From: JBFXAM01 sp050184295
GTDB lineage: Bacteria > Planctomycetota > Phycisphaerae > UBA1845 > Fen-1342
Reading direction: 5' to 3'
DNA: 64,000 bases
Assembly (NCBI GenBank): GCA_050184295.1
Contig: JBFXAM010000004.1
Span: 1 to 64,000 of the forward strand
Shown here: positions 26,865 to 36,582 of the stretch, one piece after another
How positions within the stretch are numbered: position 1 is the stretch's first letter
Layout: every line of letters starts with the position of its first letter
Notes under the pieces: model-generated
The model's database searches: none
What the model was told of the DNA's origin: nothing
Seen by the model: the letters and a program-made list of their open reading frames with translations, nothing else
Made by a program: the position numbers and the translations under genes

Positions 26865-29800
26865 ATGGCGGTCACGCTCATTCTCGGTCGAGCCGGCGCC
26901 GGCAAGACGCGCGCGTGCCTCGATGCGATCGTCGCGGCGCTCGCCGAACCCGCCCCGACCAGTGCAGGCGCGGCGCTCGCCGCGGTCGACCACGAACCCG
27001 GCCCACTGTTACTGCTGGTCCCGGAGCAGGCGAGCTTTCAGATGGAGCGCGCCCTGGCGCTCCGCGCCCGCGGCGGCGGATTGGTGCGCGCCGAAGTGCT
27101 GAGCTTCTCGCGGCTCGCACATCGCGTGCTCGCGGCCGACGGCGTCGCGCCCACGTTTCTGGCGCCCGCGCTGCGGACGCTGGCGCTACGCGCCGTGTTT
27201 GAACGCTCGACCGCGCGGCGCGGGCCCTTCGCGACGGCGCAGCGCACGGCCGGTTTTTTCGAACGGCTGAACCGGCTGGTCGCGGAGCTGTTGCGCGAGG
27301 ATGTCGGCCCCGAAGCGCTGCGCGCCGCCGCCGCGGCGCTGCCCGGCGCCGCGGGTGACAAGGTGCGCGCGATTGCGGAGATTCTTGCCGACTACCAGGC
27401 GTGGCTCGGGCCGGAGCGTTACGACCCCGCGACGCAGCTCGCGCTGCTCCGCCAGCGAATCGCGACCAGTCCGCAGCTGCGCCAGGCGCGCATCTGGGTC
27501 GACGGCTTCGCGGGCTTCACGGGGCAGGAGCTCGCCACGCTCGTCGCGCTGGGGGGTGGCGCGCGCCAATTGCACATCACGCTCTTGCTCGACGCGGTGG
27601 CGCACCCGGTGACGCCCGGAACAGACGAGCTGCGCCTCTTTCACCCGACGGAGACGACGCGTGCGCGGCTCGAAGCGCTGTTTCGCGCTGCGCGCGTGGC
27701 GCTCGCGCCCCCGGTGCTGCTCGTTGCAGATCCGCCGCCGCGTTTCGCCGCCGCGCCTCACTTGGCCGCGCTGGAGCGCGGGTTCGACGTGCCCAGCGAG
27801 TCGTCCGCGGAACCGAGCGCCGCGCCCGGCGGCGGGCCCGCCGCTGACACGCGGGCGCCGGGCCGGGCCGCGGCCGGCGCGCCGCATGCCAGGGTTTGCG
27901 GAGCCGACGCAGCACTACTGCGGTGCGTGGTGCCGATCCGCGTACTGGCATGCCGATCGCATCGCGAGGAACTGGAGCAGGCCGCACGGCACATCCGCGC
28001 GCAGATCGCGGCGTCCGGCGGGCGGCTGCGGTTTCGCGACTTCGCGGTCATCGCCCGCGACCTGGAGCCGCTCGCGGGGCTGGTCGAAGAGGTCTTTCGC
28101 GAATACGAGACGCCGTGCTTCATCGATCGCCGGCGGCCGCTGAGCACGCACGCGCTGAGCCGCTTTATGGACGCGCTGCTCGAGGCTGTCGCGAGCGACT
28201 TTGCGTTGGAGCCGGCGGCGCGCCTGCTGCGGACGGGGCTTCTGCCGCTCTCGCGCGAGCACGCCGAGCGCCTGGAAACCGTCATTCGTATCGGGCAGGT
28301 GCGCGGGTTGCGCCGTTGGCAAGAGGCGGCCTGGGACTTCGGCGCGGATCGTCCGTGGGACAATCGCCCAAACTCGCGCGCCGAACGGGCCCAGTCGGGC
28401 AGCGCCGCCGACCGCGCCGCACTGCTCGCCGCGCGACGGTGCGTCGTGACCGCGGCGGAGCCGCTCGTGCACCTCGCCGCGAGTGGTGCCGGCGCACCCG
28501 GCGCCACCTGGGCGGCGGCGCTTCTGGACGCGCTGGAAGCGCTGCGGGTGCGCGCCCGGATCGCGGAGTGGATTGCCGAAGCGCGGCAGGCGCGCGACTG
28601 GGAGACGGCCGAGACGCATCGACTCGCGTGGGATTCGCTGGTCGAGCTGCTGGACGGCATGCACGTCGTGCTCGACGAGACGCGGCTCAGGCTCGATGAC
28701 GTGGCCGCCGTCCTGTCGGGCGCGCTGCGGGACGCGACGATCGGACTGGCGCCGCCCACGCTCGACCAGGTTCTCGTCAGCGCGGTGGAACGCAGCCGTC
28801 ACCCGGACATCAAGCAGGCCTGGCTGATGGCGTTCAACGAGGGCGTGTTCCCGGCACGGCCGGCTGACGACGCGCTGCTCACGCGCGATGAGCGGCAGGC
28901 TCTGGCCGAAGCCGGGCTTGAGGCTCTCGGGACACGCGCGCGGGACGTGTTCGGCGAGCGCCTCCTCGCCTACATCGCGATGACGCGACCGTCCGAAACG
29001 CTCACGCTCAGCTACGCGACCGCCGCCGCCGACGGCGCCGAGATGCTGCCTTCGCCCCTGCTCGACGAGCTGGGCGCGTGCGGCGTGGCGATCGAGTTTG
29101 AGGTGCCTACAGATGAGGCGCCGCCGGTCGCGGCGGTGGAAGCGGCCCGCGGGTATCTCGGCGCATCGCGCGAGCGGTCCGCGCGCCCGGCGGGATTCGA
29201 GCGTCATCAACGGCTGCGCGCGGCGTTGGCGGAGCCGCTCCGCGCGCAAGTCGAGCGACTGCTGCGCGGGCTGACCTATCACAACGAGCCGCCGGCGCTG
29301 CCCGACCGCGGGCGTGTGGCGTGCGGCGCCGACGAGCTGGCCTGGAGCGGATCGCAGTCGGAGATCGAGACCTACATTCAGTGCCCGTTTCAGCACTTTG
29401 CGCGCCACGCGCTGCGGCTCGATCCGGACTTCGGTCCGCCCCCGGTTCACTCGGAACTCGGCACGATCGCGCACGCGATTCTCGCGGATGTGACGCGGCG
29501 CGCCATCGGCTCGCCCGGCGGCGTCCACGCGCTGGATGACGAGGCGTGGGAGGCGCTCGTCGCCGCCGCGTTCGGCGCCTTCGAGGCGCGTCTCTCGCGC
29601 GACTGGATCGAGCGCAACCCGCGGCTGGCCTTCCTCGTGCGCGTGCTGGAACGCGGACTCCGCGAGCTGCTGCGCGCCCATGTCGCCCGCTGGCGCGCCG
29701 GGCGCTTCGCGCCGCGGCTGGTGGAGCATCCCTTCGATCCGACCGACCCGTGCGGCGCGGTGCGGCTGCGTCTACCCGACGGTCGCTGGTTCGGCGTGCG

Positions 29801-30455
29801 GGGAACGATCGACCGGGTCGATGCGGCGAAGGAGGGCGCGACAACGGCGTTCGTGGTGTACGACTACAAGCCGGACGGGGAGTTCTCGAACCGCCCATAC
29901 CTGACGCAGGCGCGGTTGCAGCTCATGACGTATGTGCTCGCGGCGCGCGCCGCGCTGGGCGACGACGCGCGCTGCGCCGGGGCGTTCGTGGCGCCCCTCT
30001 ATCCAGATATCAAGCGGCTCGAACCCGATTATGTGCGACACGCGCCGCTCGACGCGCAGCGCATGCATCTCTTTCAGCCGCGCGGCCGACTCGACGCCCA
30101 GTTTCTGACGCTGTTCGAACCCGCGACCACCGCCGGCCGGCTGGCGGCCGTCAGCGCGCATATCAACAAAGACGGGGCGGTCGGCAGCCGCGGCGACGCG
30201 GTCGGCGCCGAGCAGCTTGCGGCGTACGTCGAGACGGCGGCGGCGACGCTGACCCACGCGGTCGCGCAGTTGCTGGCCGGCGTGATCGACGCGTCGCCGC
30301 TGATCGAGGGGCGTAAGCTCGCGTGTCGGACCTGCGAATACCGCGCCGTGTGCCGGTTCGATCGCCTCACGAACGAGCCGCGGGCGGCCGAGACCGAGCT
30401 GCCGCTGGTTTGGGCCGAGGGACGTGCGACGGGGGCGGCCGATGAAGCTGACTGA
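26865..30455 (+). CDS. addB: Helicase-nuclease subunit AddB
   Basis: 1196 residues; ATG 26865 with GAGGTCG upstream. Walker A is intact at the N-terminus (LILGRAGAGKTRACLD). The C-terminal nuclease domain has GTIAHAIL and the catalytic VVYDYKPDG. The four-cysteine iron-sulfur staple typical of AddB is present: IQCPFQHFARHAL on one side of the nuclease and ACRTCEYRAVCRF on the other. With AddA it resects double-strand breaks for RecA loading at Chi-like sites. A low-complexity Ala/Pro/Gly-rich stretch (about 315-350) is probably a linker. The gene overlaps addA by 14 bases. Confidence 0.94.
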   Translation: MAVTLILGRAGAGKTRACLDAIVAALAEPAPTSAGAALAAVDHEPGPLLLLVPEQASFQMERALALRARGGGLVRAEVLSFSRLAHRVLAADGVAPTFLAPALRTLALRAVFERSTARRGPFATAQRTAGFFERLNRLVAELLREDVGPEALRAAAAALPGAAGDKVRAIAEILADYQAWLGPERYDPATQLALLRQRIATSPQLRQARIWVDGFAGFTGQELATLVALGGGARQLHITLLLDAVAHPVTPGTDELRLFHPTETTRARLEALFRAARVALAPPVLLVADPPPRFAAAPHLAALERGFDVPSESSAEPSAAPGGGPAADTRAPGRAAAGAPHARVCGADAALLRCVVPIRVLACRSHREELEQAARHIRAQIAASGGRLRFRDFAVIARDLEPLAGLVEEVFREYETPCFIDRRRPLSTHALSRFMDALLEAVASDFALEPAARLLRTGLLPLSREHAERLETVIRIGQVRGLRRWQEAAWDFGADRPWDNRPNSRAERAQSGSAADRAALLAARRCVVTAAEPLVHLAASGAGAPGATWAAALLDALEALRVRARIAEWIAEARQARDWETAETHRLAWDSLVELLDGMHVVLDETRLRLDDVAAVLSGALRDATIGLAPPTLDQVLVSAVERSRHPDIKQAWLMAFNEGVFPARPADDALLTRDERQALAEAGLEALGTRARDVFGERLLAYIAMTRPSETLTLSYATAAADGAEMLPSPLLDELGACGVAIEFEVPTDEAPPVAAVEAARGYLGASRERSARPAGFERHQRLRAALAEPLRAQVERLLRGLTYHNEPPALPDRGRVACGADELAWSGSQSEIETYIQCPFQHFARHALRLDPDFGPPPVHSELGTIAHAILADVTRRAIGSPGGVHALDDEAWEALVAAAFGAFEARLSRDWIERNPRLAFLVRVLERGLRELLRAHVARWRAGRFAPRLVEHPFDPTDPCGAVRLRLPDGRWFGVRGTIDRVDAAKEGATTAFVVYDYKPDGEFSNRPYLTQARLQLMTYVLAARAALGDDARCAGAFVAPLYPDIKRLEPDYVRHAPLDAQRMHLFQPRGRLDAQFLTLFEPATTAGRLAAVSAHINKDGAVGSRGDAVGAEQLAAYVETAAATLTHAVAQLLAGVIDASPLIEGRKLACRTCEYRAVCRFDRLTNEPRAAETELPLVWAEGRATGAADEAD

Positions 30456-33400
30456 GAACCAGCAGCGCGCCATCGCACATCGCGGCGCCGACCTGCTGCT
30501 GTCGGCATCGGCGGGCTCCGGCAAGACCGAAGTGCTCGCGCGCCGTTGCGTCGATCTGATCGCGGATCCGCACCAGCCGTGCGACGTCACCCACCTCGCC
30601 GTGGTCACCTTTACACGCGCGGCGGCGGCCGAGCTGCGCGTTCGCCTGGCGCGCATGCTGCGCGACGCGGCGCGGGCGGTGCGGGGAGTCGCTTTGGAGC
30701 GGCACCTGCGCCGCCAGGAAGTGTTGATCGCGACCGCGGACATCGGGACGATCGACGCCTGGTGCGGGCGCTTGGTCCGCGAGAACTTCGCCGCCGCCCA
30801 GGTTGATGCGGGCTATGTCGTCCTCGCGCCCGAGCCCGCGCACCTGCTTCGCGCCAGCGTGCTCGACGAGTTGCTGGGATGGGTCTTCACGGCCCCGGAC
30901 GACGACGCCGAGCAAGCCCGCGCGTGGCTGGCGCGCGAGGCGCGTCCGCGCGACGAATCGCTGCGCGGGTGCGTTGACCGCATCAACCGGCTGCGCGAGC
31001 AGCTCATCGATCCGGACGCCTGGTTGGCGGCGCGCGAACGCGATGCGCTGCGCCCGGACACGGAGCTGCGCGCCCACGCGGGACGCGTCGTGTGCGCCGC
31101 GATCGCCGACGAATGCAGGTTCCAGTCAGAACAGCTCGCGGCACTGCCCGCGGCACGATCCTCCCCAACGGCCGCGGAGATCGCGGACGCCTACGCCGCC
31201 GCACTGCGCAACCTCGAGGCGCTCGCGCGCGGCTCCACCGACGCCGTCCGCGTCTGTGCCGCGTGCGCGCAGATCAAGCTGCGCAAGCCGACGCGCGCCG
31301 GCGCCGACGTCGGCGACTTGGTCGGAACGCTGCGTGACGATTGGCTGAAGCCTCGCTTGCTGAAGCGGTGCGATGCGGACGAAGTCGCCGCGCTGCTCGC
31401 GCACGCGCCGCTCGCCGCCGCACGCCTCGCGCTCGCGTTGCGGCTCGAGCGGCGCTTTGCCGACCGGCTCGCGAGTGCCAAGCGGCGGCGCGGCGTGCTC
31501 GAGTTCGGCGACGTGCAGCGTGCCGCCCTCGACCTGCTCGGCACGCCCGCGCGTACGCCGAACGCGCCGCGCGCGCCCTCGCCGCTCGCCGAGCAGCTCC
31601 GTGCGCGCTACGAACACGTTCTGGTCGACGAGTACCAGGACACGAGCCCCGTGCAGGTCGAAATCCTGCGGCTCATCTCGCGCGACGCGCCGCACGCGAC
31701 GAACCGCTTTCTCGTCGGCGACATCAAGCAGAGCATCTATGGCTTCCGGCAGGCCGAGCCGCGCTTGTTCAGCCGGCTCGCGGACGCGATCGCATCCGGC
31801 GGCGCCCCCGGCGTGGTCGACTACCTGCCCGACAACTTCCGCAGCCACGCGCGGCTCGTCGATGGCCTGAACGCGCTGTTCGCGACCCTGTTCGATCGGG
31901 CGCTCGGCGGCAGCGCGTATGGCGAGCCGGAGCGACTTGCGGCGCGCCGCGACGAGGTCGCGAACCCCACCCTCGACGGCACGCCGCGCGTCGAAATACA
32001 CATCGTGCCCGAACGGGCGCGCGGCGGTGCGGCGGACGGCGACGACGATGATGTGCTGCTGGAGCGCGTCGAGCGCGAGGCAGCGCTCGCGGCCCGGTGG
32101 ATTCACGACCAGTTGCGCGCCGGCGTGCAAATCCCCGAGCGCGGCGCCGATCAGCAGCTGGCGCTGCGGCCGCTGCGATACTCCGACGTGGTGATCCTGT
32201 TGCGCGCCGCGGTGCAGAACGCCGGTCGGGTGGGGCGCGTGCTGCGCGACGCCGGCATTCCGTGCGTCACCAGCGGGCGCGAGACGATTCTCGCGACAGT
32301 CGAGGCCCTTGACCTGCGAAGCGTCCTGGCGCTGCTGGCGAACCGCCGCCGCGATCTACCCTGGGCGGCCTACCTGCGCGGGCCATTCGTCGGTCTGTCC
32401 GAGCCGCACCTGCTCGCCATTCGTCGTGCGGCGCCCAACGCCGACTATTGCGACGCGGTCGACGCGGTGCGGCGCTGCGCCGGCCCGCGCTCCACCCTCG
32501 AGGACACGCTGGATCGCGCGGTTGCGCAGCTCGATGCCTGGTCCGCGGCGGCCCGCGTGGTCGACCTGCCGACGCTGCTCCGCCGCATCCTGCACGAGAG
32601 CGCCTACGAGCTGTTCGTCCGCGCGTTGCCCGGCGGCGACCAACGCGTCGCCGTGCTGCGCGCATTCCAGCGCTTCGCGGACGAGTTTGCCGCGACGGGC
32701 CAGAGCGGCGTAGCCGAGTTTGTCGAGTATCTCGACGCGCTGGAGCAGCGCGAGCTCGACCCGACCACGCCCGTGACCGCGACGACCGACGCCGTCCGCG
32801 TTCTGACCATCCACGCGGCGAAGGGTCTGGAGTTTCCGTTCGTGCTGCTGCTCAACGCCGGGGCCGCGTTCAATCGCCAGTCGCAGGCCGAACCCGTGCA
32901 GTTCGACATCGACGGCGGATTGGGGCTGCGATTCGTCGATGCCGAATTACGCACGCGCGTCGCGACCCCGGAACACGGCCTGCTCAGTTGGCGCAACCAG
33001 GAGCGCGAACTCGGCGAGGAGCTGCGGCTGCTCTACGTCGCCCTCACGCGGGCGCGCGAAAAGCTCCTGATCGTCGGGCACGCGCCTTGCGACGCGTGGG
33101 ACAGGACGCGCGAGCGCTGGCCCGCCGGCCGCCCGCTGCCGCTGCTCTCGAGGCTTGCGTCTCGCAGCCATCTCGACTGGCTGCTGATGGCGGCGGCGGC
33201 GCGCGGCCTGGCGCCCGCCGCTGCCGCGCCCACGCCGACGCTGCTGCACGTGGCTGTGCACGACGGGCCGTTCGACTCCCCGCCGCCCGCGCCCGCTGTC
33301 GAAGTGCCCGCCGTCGACGCGTCCGCGGCGCCGTTCGTGTGGGGCGCCGCCGATGACGCGTGGGTGCGTGACGCGCTCGCGGGGCTGGACGCGTCCCGCG

Positions 33401-34113
33401 CCGCCGCCGCGGCTGGTCTTCCCGCCGTGCTGTCGGTCAGCGCGCTGAAGCAGGCCGCGCGGCGCGAGTCCGAGGCCGACGCCGTCGCGACGCTCGATCA
33501 CAGCGACGAGCCGCTCGCGCTGCCCGCGTTTGCTGCGCCGCGGGCGTCGCCCGATGGCCGACGTCGCGGCACCGCGGTGCATCGCTTTCTGGAGCACGCC
33601 GATCTCGGCCGGCTCGAGACCGCCGAGCAGATCGCGCGCCAGATCGACGAGTTGGGCGCTGCCCGCCGGCTCGCTCCGACCGACGCGGCGCTCCTGCCGC
33701 GCGACGAGCTTGCGTGGTGGGGCGCGACCGCGGAGGCGCGCTGGCTGGCGGAACACGCGGCGCGGGCGCGACGCGAGACGCCCTTTGTGTACCTGCTCCC
33801 GATCGCGGAAGCGAGCGAGCGCCTGCTGGTGCGCGGCGTGGTCGACTGCCTGGTGCTGGACGAAGACGCCCTCACGCTGATTGACTACAAGACGGACCGG
33901 GTCGGGAGCGACGCGGCGTTGGCCGAGCGCGTCGCGGCGTACTCGTTGCAGATGCAGCTTTACGCGGCGGCGACGAGCGCGATCTTCGCGCGGCCGGTCC
34001 GCGCCGCGTGGCTCGTGTTTCTGCACCATCGGCGCATCGTCGCGGTGCCGGTCGACAGCGCGAGCGTGCAGGCGCCGATCGGGGCGGCGATCCGCCGGCT
34101 CACGGAGCGCTGA
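30442..34113 (+). CDS. addA: Helicase-nuclease subunit AddA
   Basis: 1223 residues; the ATG at 30442 lies inside the end of addB, so the start is coupled. UvrD-type helicase motifs in order: Walker A SASAGSGKTEVLARR, VVTFTRAAAAELR, DEYQDTSPVQVEIL, VGDIKQSIYGFRQAEP, VRVLTIHAAKGLEFPFV and LRLLYVALTRAREKL. The C-terminal RecB-type nuclease carries LIDYKTDRVG. Together with AddB it forms the RecBCD-equivalent repair complex. The length is normal, with an Ala-rich linker before the nuclease. Confidence 0.96.
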   Translation: MKLTENQQRAIAHRGADLLLSASAGSGKTEVLARRCVDLIADPHQPCDVTHLAVVTFTRAAAAELRVRLARMLRDAARAVRGVALERHLRRQEVLIATADIGTIDAWCGRLVRENFAAAQVDAGYVVLAPEPAHLLRASVLDELLGWVFTAPDDDAEQARAWLAREARPRDESLRGCVDRINRLREQLIDPDAWLAARERDALRPDTELRAHAGRVVCAAIADECRFQSEQLAALPAARSSPTAAEIADAYAAALRNLEALARGSTDAVRVCAACAQIKLRKPTRAGADVGDLVGTLRDDWLKPRLLKRCDADEVAALLAHAPLAAARLALALRLERRFADRLASAKRRRGVLEFGDVQRAALDLLGTPARTPNAPRAPSPLAEQLRARYEHVLVDEYQDTSPVQVEILRLISRDAPHATNRFLVGDIKQSIYGFRQAEPRLFSRLADAIASGGAPGVVDYLPDNFRSHARLVDGLNALFATLFDRALGGSAYGEPERLAARRDEVANPTLDGTPRVEIHIVPERARGGAADGDDDDVLLERVEREAALAARWIHDQLRAGVQIPERGADQQLALRPLRYSDVVILLRAAVQNAGRVGRVLRDAGIPCVTSGRETILATVEALDLRSVLALLANRRRDLPWAAYLRGPFVGLSEPHLLAIRRAAPNADYCDAVDAVRRCAGPRSTLEDTLDRAVAQLDAWSAAARVVDLPTLLRRILHESAYELFVRALPGGDQRVAVLRAFQRFADEFAATGQSGVAEFVEYLDALEQRELDPTTPVTATTDAVRVLTIHAAKGLEFPFVLLLNAGAAFNRQSQAEPVQFDIDGGLGLRFVDAELRTRVATPEHGLLSWRNQERELGEELRLLYVALTRAREKLLIVGHAPCDAWDRTRERWPAGRPLPLLSRLASRSHLDWLLMAAAARGLAPAAAAPTPTLLHVAVHDGPFDSPPPAPAVEVPAVDASAAPFVWGAADDAWVRDALAGLDASRAAAAAGLPAVLSVSALKQAARRESEADAVATLDHSDEPLALPAFAAPRASPDGRRRGTAVHRFLEHADLGRLETAEQIARQIDELGAARRLAPTDAALLPRDELAWWGATAEARWLAEHAARARRETPFVYLLPIAEASERLLVRGVVDCLVLDEDALTLIDYKTDRVGSDAALAERVAAYSLQMQLYAAATSAIFARPVRAAWLVFLHHRRIVAVPVDSASVQAPIGAAIRRLTER

Positions 34114-34185
34114 GCGGGCGCCGGCGCGTCGGCGCCACGCCCGCCGGCTTCGTGCCGGCGGTGCGCGGTACACTGATCAGCGCTC

Positions 34186-35313
34186 ATGGGCGCGCAGCTG
34201 AACCTCTTCGACTTCGATCCCGACGCGGACCGCGCCGGCAAGCCGCGCAGGTCGGCCGACTCGCGCAGCCGATCCGCGGCTCGCGGGGGCCCACCGCCGC
34301 GCGACAGCGCCAGCGAGCCGCCGAACGACGCCTCAGCGGCGCATCCGTCGCCGCACGCCGCGCACAAGCGCGTCGTTGGGCCGGCGCCGCCGACGCACGA
34401 CTCGCTCCAGCTCGCGCAGCGCCTGCCCGCCACCGTGTGGCTGGGCACGTCTTCGTGGTCCTTCCCGGGCTGGACGACCATCGTCTACGACCGCCCCGCG
34501 ACCGAATCACAACTGGCACGCCACGGACTCGCGGCGTATGCGCAACACCCGCTGCTCCGCATGGTTGGCATCGACCGAACCTATTACGCGCCGATTCCAG
34601 CCTCCGCGTTCGCGGCCTACGCCGCGGTGACGCCGCCCAACTTCCGATTCCTGGTGAAGGCCCACGAGTTGTGCCTGTTGCCGAGGTTCGGAGCCGCGAA
34701 CCGCTACGGGCGCGCAGGCGGCGAAGACAATCAGCGGTTCCTGGATCCGCACTATGCGGCCGAGCAGGTCGTCGCGCCTGCGGTCGAGGGCCTCGGGGCG
34801 CGGCTCGGACCCATCGTGTTTCAGTTCTCGCCGCTCGACCTGCGCCCGGTCGGCGGCGCCGCGCGGCTGCTCGATCGGCTGGCCGCATTCCTGGAACAGC
34901 TTCCGCGCGGGCCGCTGTACGCCGTGGAGCTGCGCAGCCGCAAGCTGCTCACGTCGCGCTACGCCGATCTGCTGACGGCAACGGGCGCGTGCCATTGCTA
35001 CAACGCCCACCCGTCGATGCCGCCGATCGACGAACAGGCAGCGCTGCTTGCCCCCGCCGCCCAGCCGGCCCTCGTCGTCCGCTGGATGCTTTTCGGCCAG
35101 AACCAGTACGAGGAGGCGCGCGAGCGTTACGCGCCGTTCAATCGGCTGGTCGACGAAGACCCGCGCACCCGAGGCGCCGTCGCGATCGAGTGTCTCAACG
35201 CCGCGGCGCGCGGCAAGCCGGCGTTCGTGGTCATCAACAACAAGGCGGAAGGCTCCGCACCGCTGTCGCTCTTTGCACTCGCGCAGGAGATCGTCCGCCT
35301 GACCACGGCGTGA
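34186..35313 (+). CDS. DUF72 (YecE-like) TIM-barrel protein
   Basis: 375 residues. After an unusual 80-residue hydrophilic N-terminal extension (MGAQLNLFDFDPDADR, then Arg/Ser/Pro-rich) the DUF72 fold begins with VWLGTSSWSFPGWTTIVY and ends with AFVVINNKAEGSAP, both family signatures; FRFLVKAHELC and YAVELRSRKLL lie between. The enzyme activity of this family is unsettled. It lies 72 bases after addA on the same strand; a weak TACACT hexamer sits 11 bases before the ATG. Confidence 0.85.
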   Translation: MGAQLNLFDFDPDADRAGKPRRSADSRSRSAARGGPPPRDSASEPPNDASAAHPSPHAAHKRVVGPAPPTHDSLQLAQRLPATVWLGTSSWSFPGWTTIVYDRPATESQLARHGLAAYAQHPLLRMVGIDRTYYAPIPASAFAAYAAVTPPNFRFLVKAHELCLLPRFGAANRYGRAGGEDNQRFLDPHYAAEQVVAPAVEGLGARLGPIVFQFSPLDLRPVGGAARLLDRLAAFLEQLPRGPLYAVELRSRKLLTSRYADLLTATGACHCYNAHPSMPPIDEQAALLAPAAQPALVVRWMLFGQNQYEEARERYAPFNRLVDEDPRTRGAVAIECLNAAARGKPAFVVINNKAEGSAPLSLFALAQEIVRLTTA

Positions 35314-35409
35314 AGACGGGCTGACGCTCGGCAAGTCACGGCCGCGCCGGCGCACGCGACGCGGCGGGGAGCACATCGGAGCCGCGCGGCGCGCATCAAA
35401 GCCGCGGCA

Positions 35410-35454
35410 GCAAGCCCGCGATTACCATCACCGCCGACCCCGCCGCGGGCTTGC
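35410..35454. terminator. Hairpin between convergent genes (terminator-like)
   Basis: GCAAGCCCGCG (35410-35420) and CGCGGGCTTGC (35444-35454) form a perfect 11-base stem with a 23-base loop, between the DUF72 stop and the amidohydrolase stop. No T-run follows. Confidence 0.45.
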
Positions 35455-35502
35455 GCCCGCGCGTCCGATCGTCCTGGGCGCTCGGCCACCGCCGCGGCGT
35501 TC

Positions 35503-36582
35503 TCAACGCGGCGCCACGTTCGGCAGCCACTCCGCCGCACGGTGAAACACGATCTCGCCGAAGCCGAAGTGCCGACAGGCCAGTGCGGCGCGCTGCGGCC
35601 AGGACGGGTTGCGGGCGATGTCGCGCCAGCGCGGGCCGATCATCCAGCGCAAGACCGGGTCGGCGTTCGGGACGGGAAAGTCGGAGCCGAAGAGCAGCTT
35701 GCTGTGCAGCTCGTGGCGGCGAGCCAGGCGGCGGATGAGCGCGACTTTGCCCCACACCGTCAGCGCCGAGATGTCCGCGTAGAGCGGCGCATCGGCGAAT
35801 TCGTCGAGCAGCGCCGCGATCGTCGCCTGCATCGAGTCCTGCTCGCCGAACGGCGTGACCGGCGTCGCGACGTGCGCGATGATCGTCGGCGGCATGCGGC
35901 CTTCGCGTCGGAGCGAGCGCAGCACTTCGATGAATCGGCGCGCCGGGCGGTGCTCGGGATGCTGCGTCGCGAGGGTGAATTCCTCACCATAGTGCGCCAG
36001 CACGGGCAGCCCCAGCTCCGCGCAGCGGCGGAGCACGGCGCGCGCCCGGGGGTCGTCCGCGTCGATGTTCTGGTGCAGCGGGAGCCACTTCAGCAGGCAC
36101 GCACCCGCGGAGAACACCTCATCGACGCACGCAACCGCGTTCTCGCGATACGGATGCACCGACGCGCCGAACAGGAATCGATCCGGATGCTTCCGGCACA
36201 GCCGGCGGATCAGCGTGTTCGACGTATAGATGTCGCTGCCGCGCTCGAAGCGCGTTCGCGGAGGCGGCAGACGACGGCCAGCGGGGTCGTGATACCAGTC
36301 GAATGCGAGCAGCACGAAGCGCTCGATCGGTCCCGGCGCGAACAGGTGGCGCTCGTAGAGCCGCGCGAGATCGGCGTCGAGCGCCGGCCCCGGCGCCGCG
36401 CCCGGGGCGAGTCGCAGCAGCCGGCGCATGAGCCTCCATGAGACGCGCTGGAGCGTCCGCGGCGCCACGCACGAGTCGACGTCCCAAGCGTCATGCGCCC
36501 CGCAGGGCTCGAACGAGAATCGCTCGCCGGGCGTCGCCGCTGTGGCGCTCAGCGTGTAGTGGCAGTGGATGTCGATGATCAT
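35503..36582 (-). CDS. Amidohydrolase family protein
   Basis: 359 residues; the ATG at 36582 overlaps the stop of the preceding gene (ATGA), which fixes the start. It opens MIIDIHCHYTLS with the metal motif His-x-His, then KWLPLHQNIDADD (the Lys of the metal site is plausible), PVLAHYGEE, IIAHVATP and the closing LLFGSDFPVPNADPVL with the catalytic Asp. This is the layout of the ACMSD-like/amidohydrolase 2 group. The substrate is unknown. It is the last gene of a four-gene operon whose other members are envelope proteins, an odd pairing. Confidence 0.85.
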   Translation of the reverse strand: MIIDIHCHYTLSATAATPGERFSFEPCGAHDAWDVDSCVAPRTLQRVSWRLMRRLLRLAPGAAPGPALDADLARLYERHLFAPGPIERFVLLAFDWYHDPAGRRLPPPRTRFERGSDIYTSNTLIRRLCRKHPDRFLFGASVHPYRENAVACVDEVFSAGACLLKWLPLHQNIDADDPRARAVLRRCAELGLPVLAHYGEEFTLATQHPEHRPARRFIEVLRSLRREGRMPPTIIAHVATPVTPFGEQDSMQATIAALLDEFADAPLYADISALTVWGKVALIRRLARRHELHSKLLFGSDFPVPNADPVLRWMIGPRWRDIARNPSWPQRAALACRHFGFGEIVFHRAAEWLPNVAPR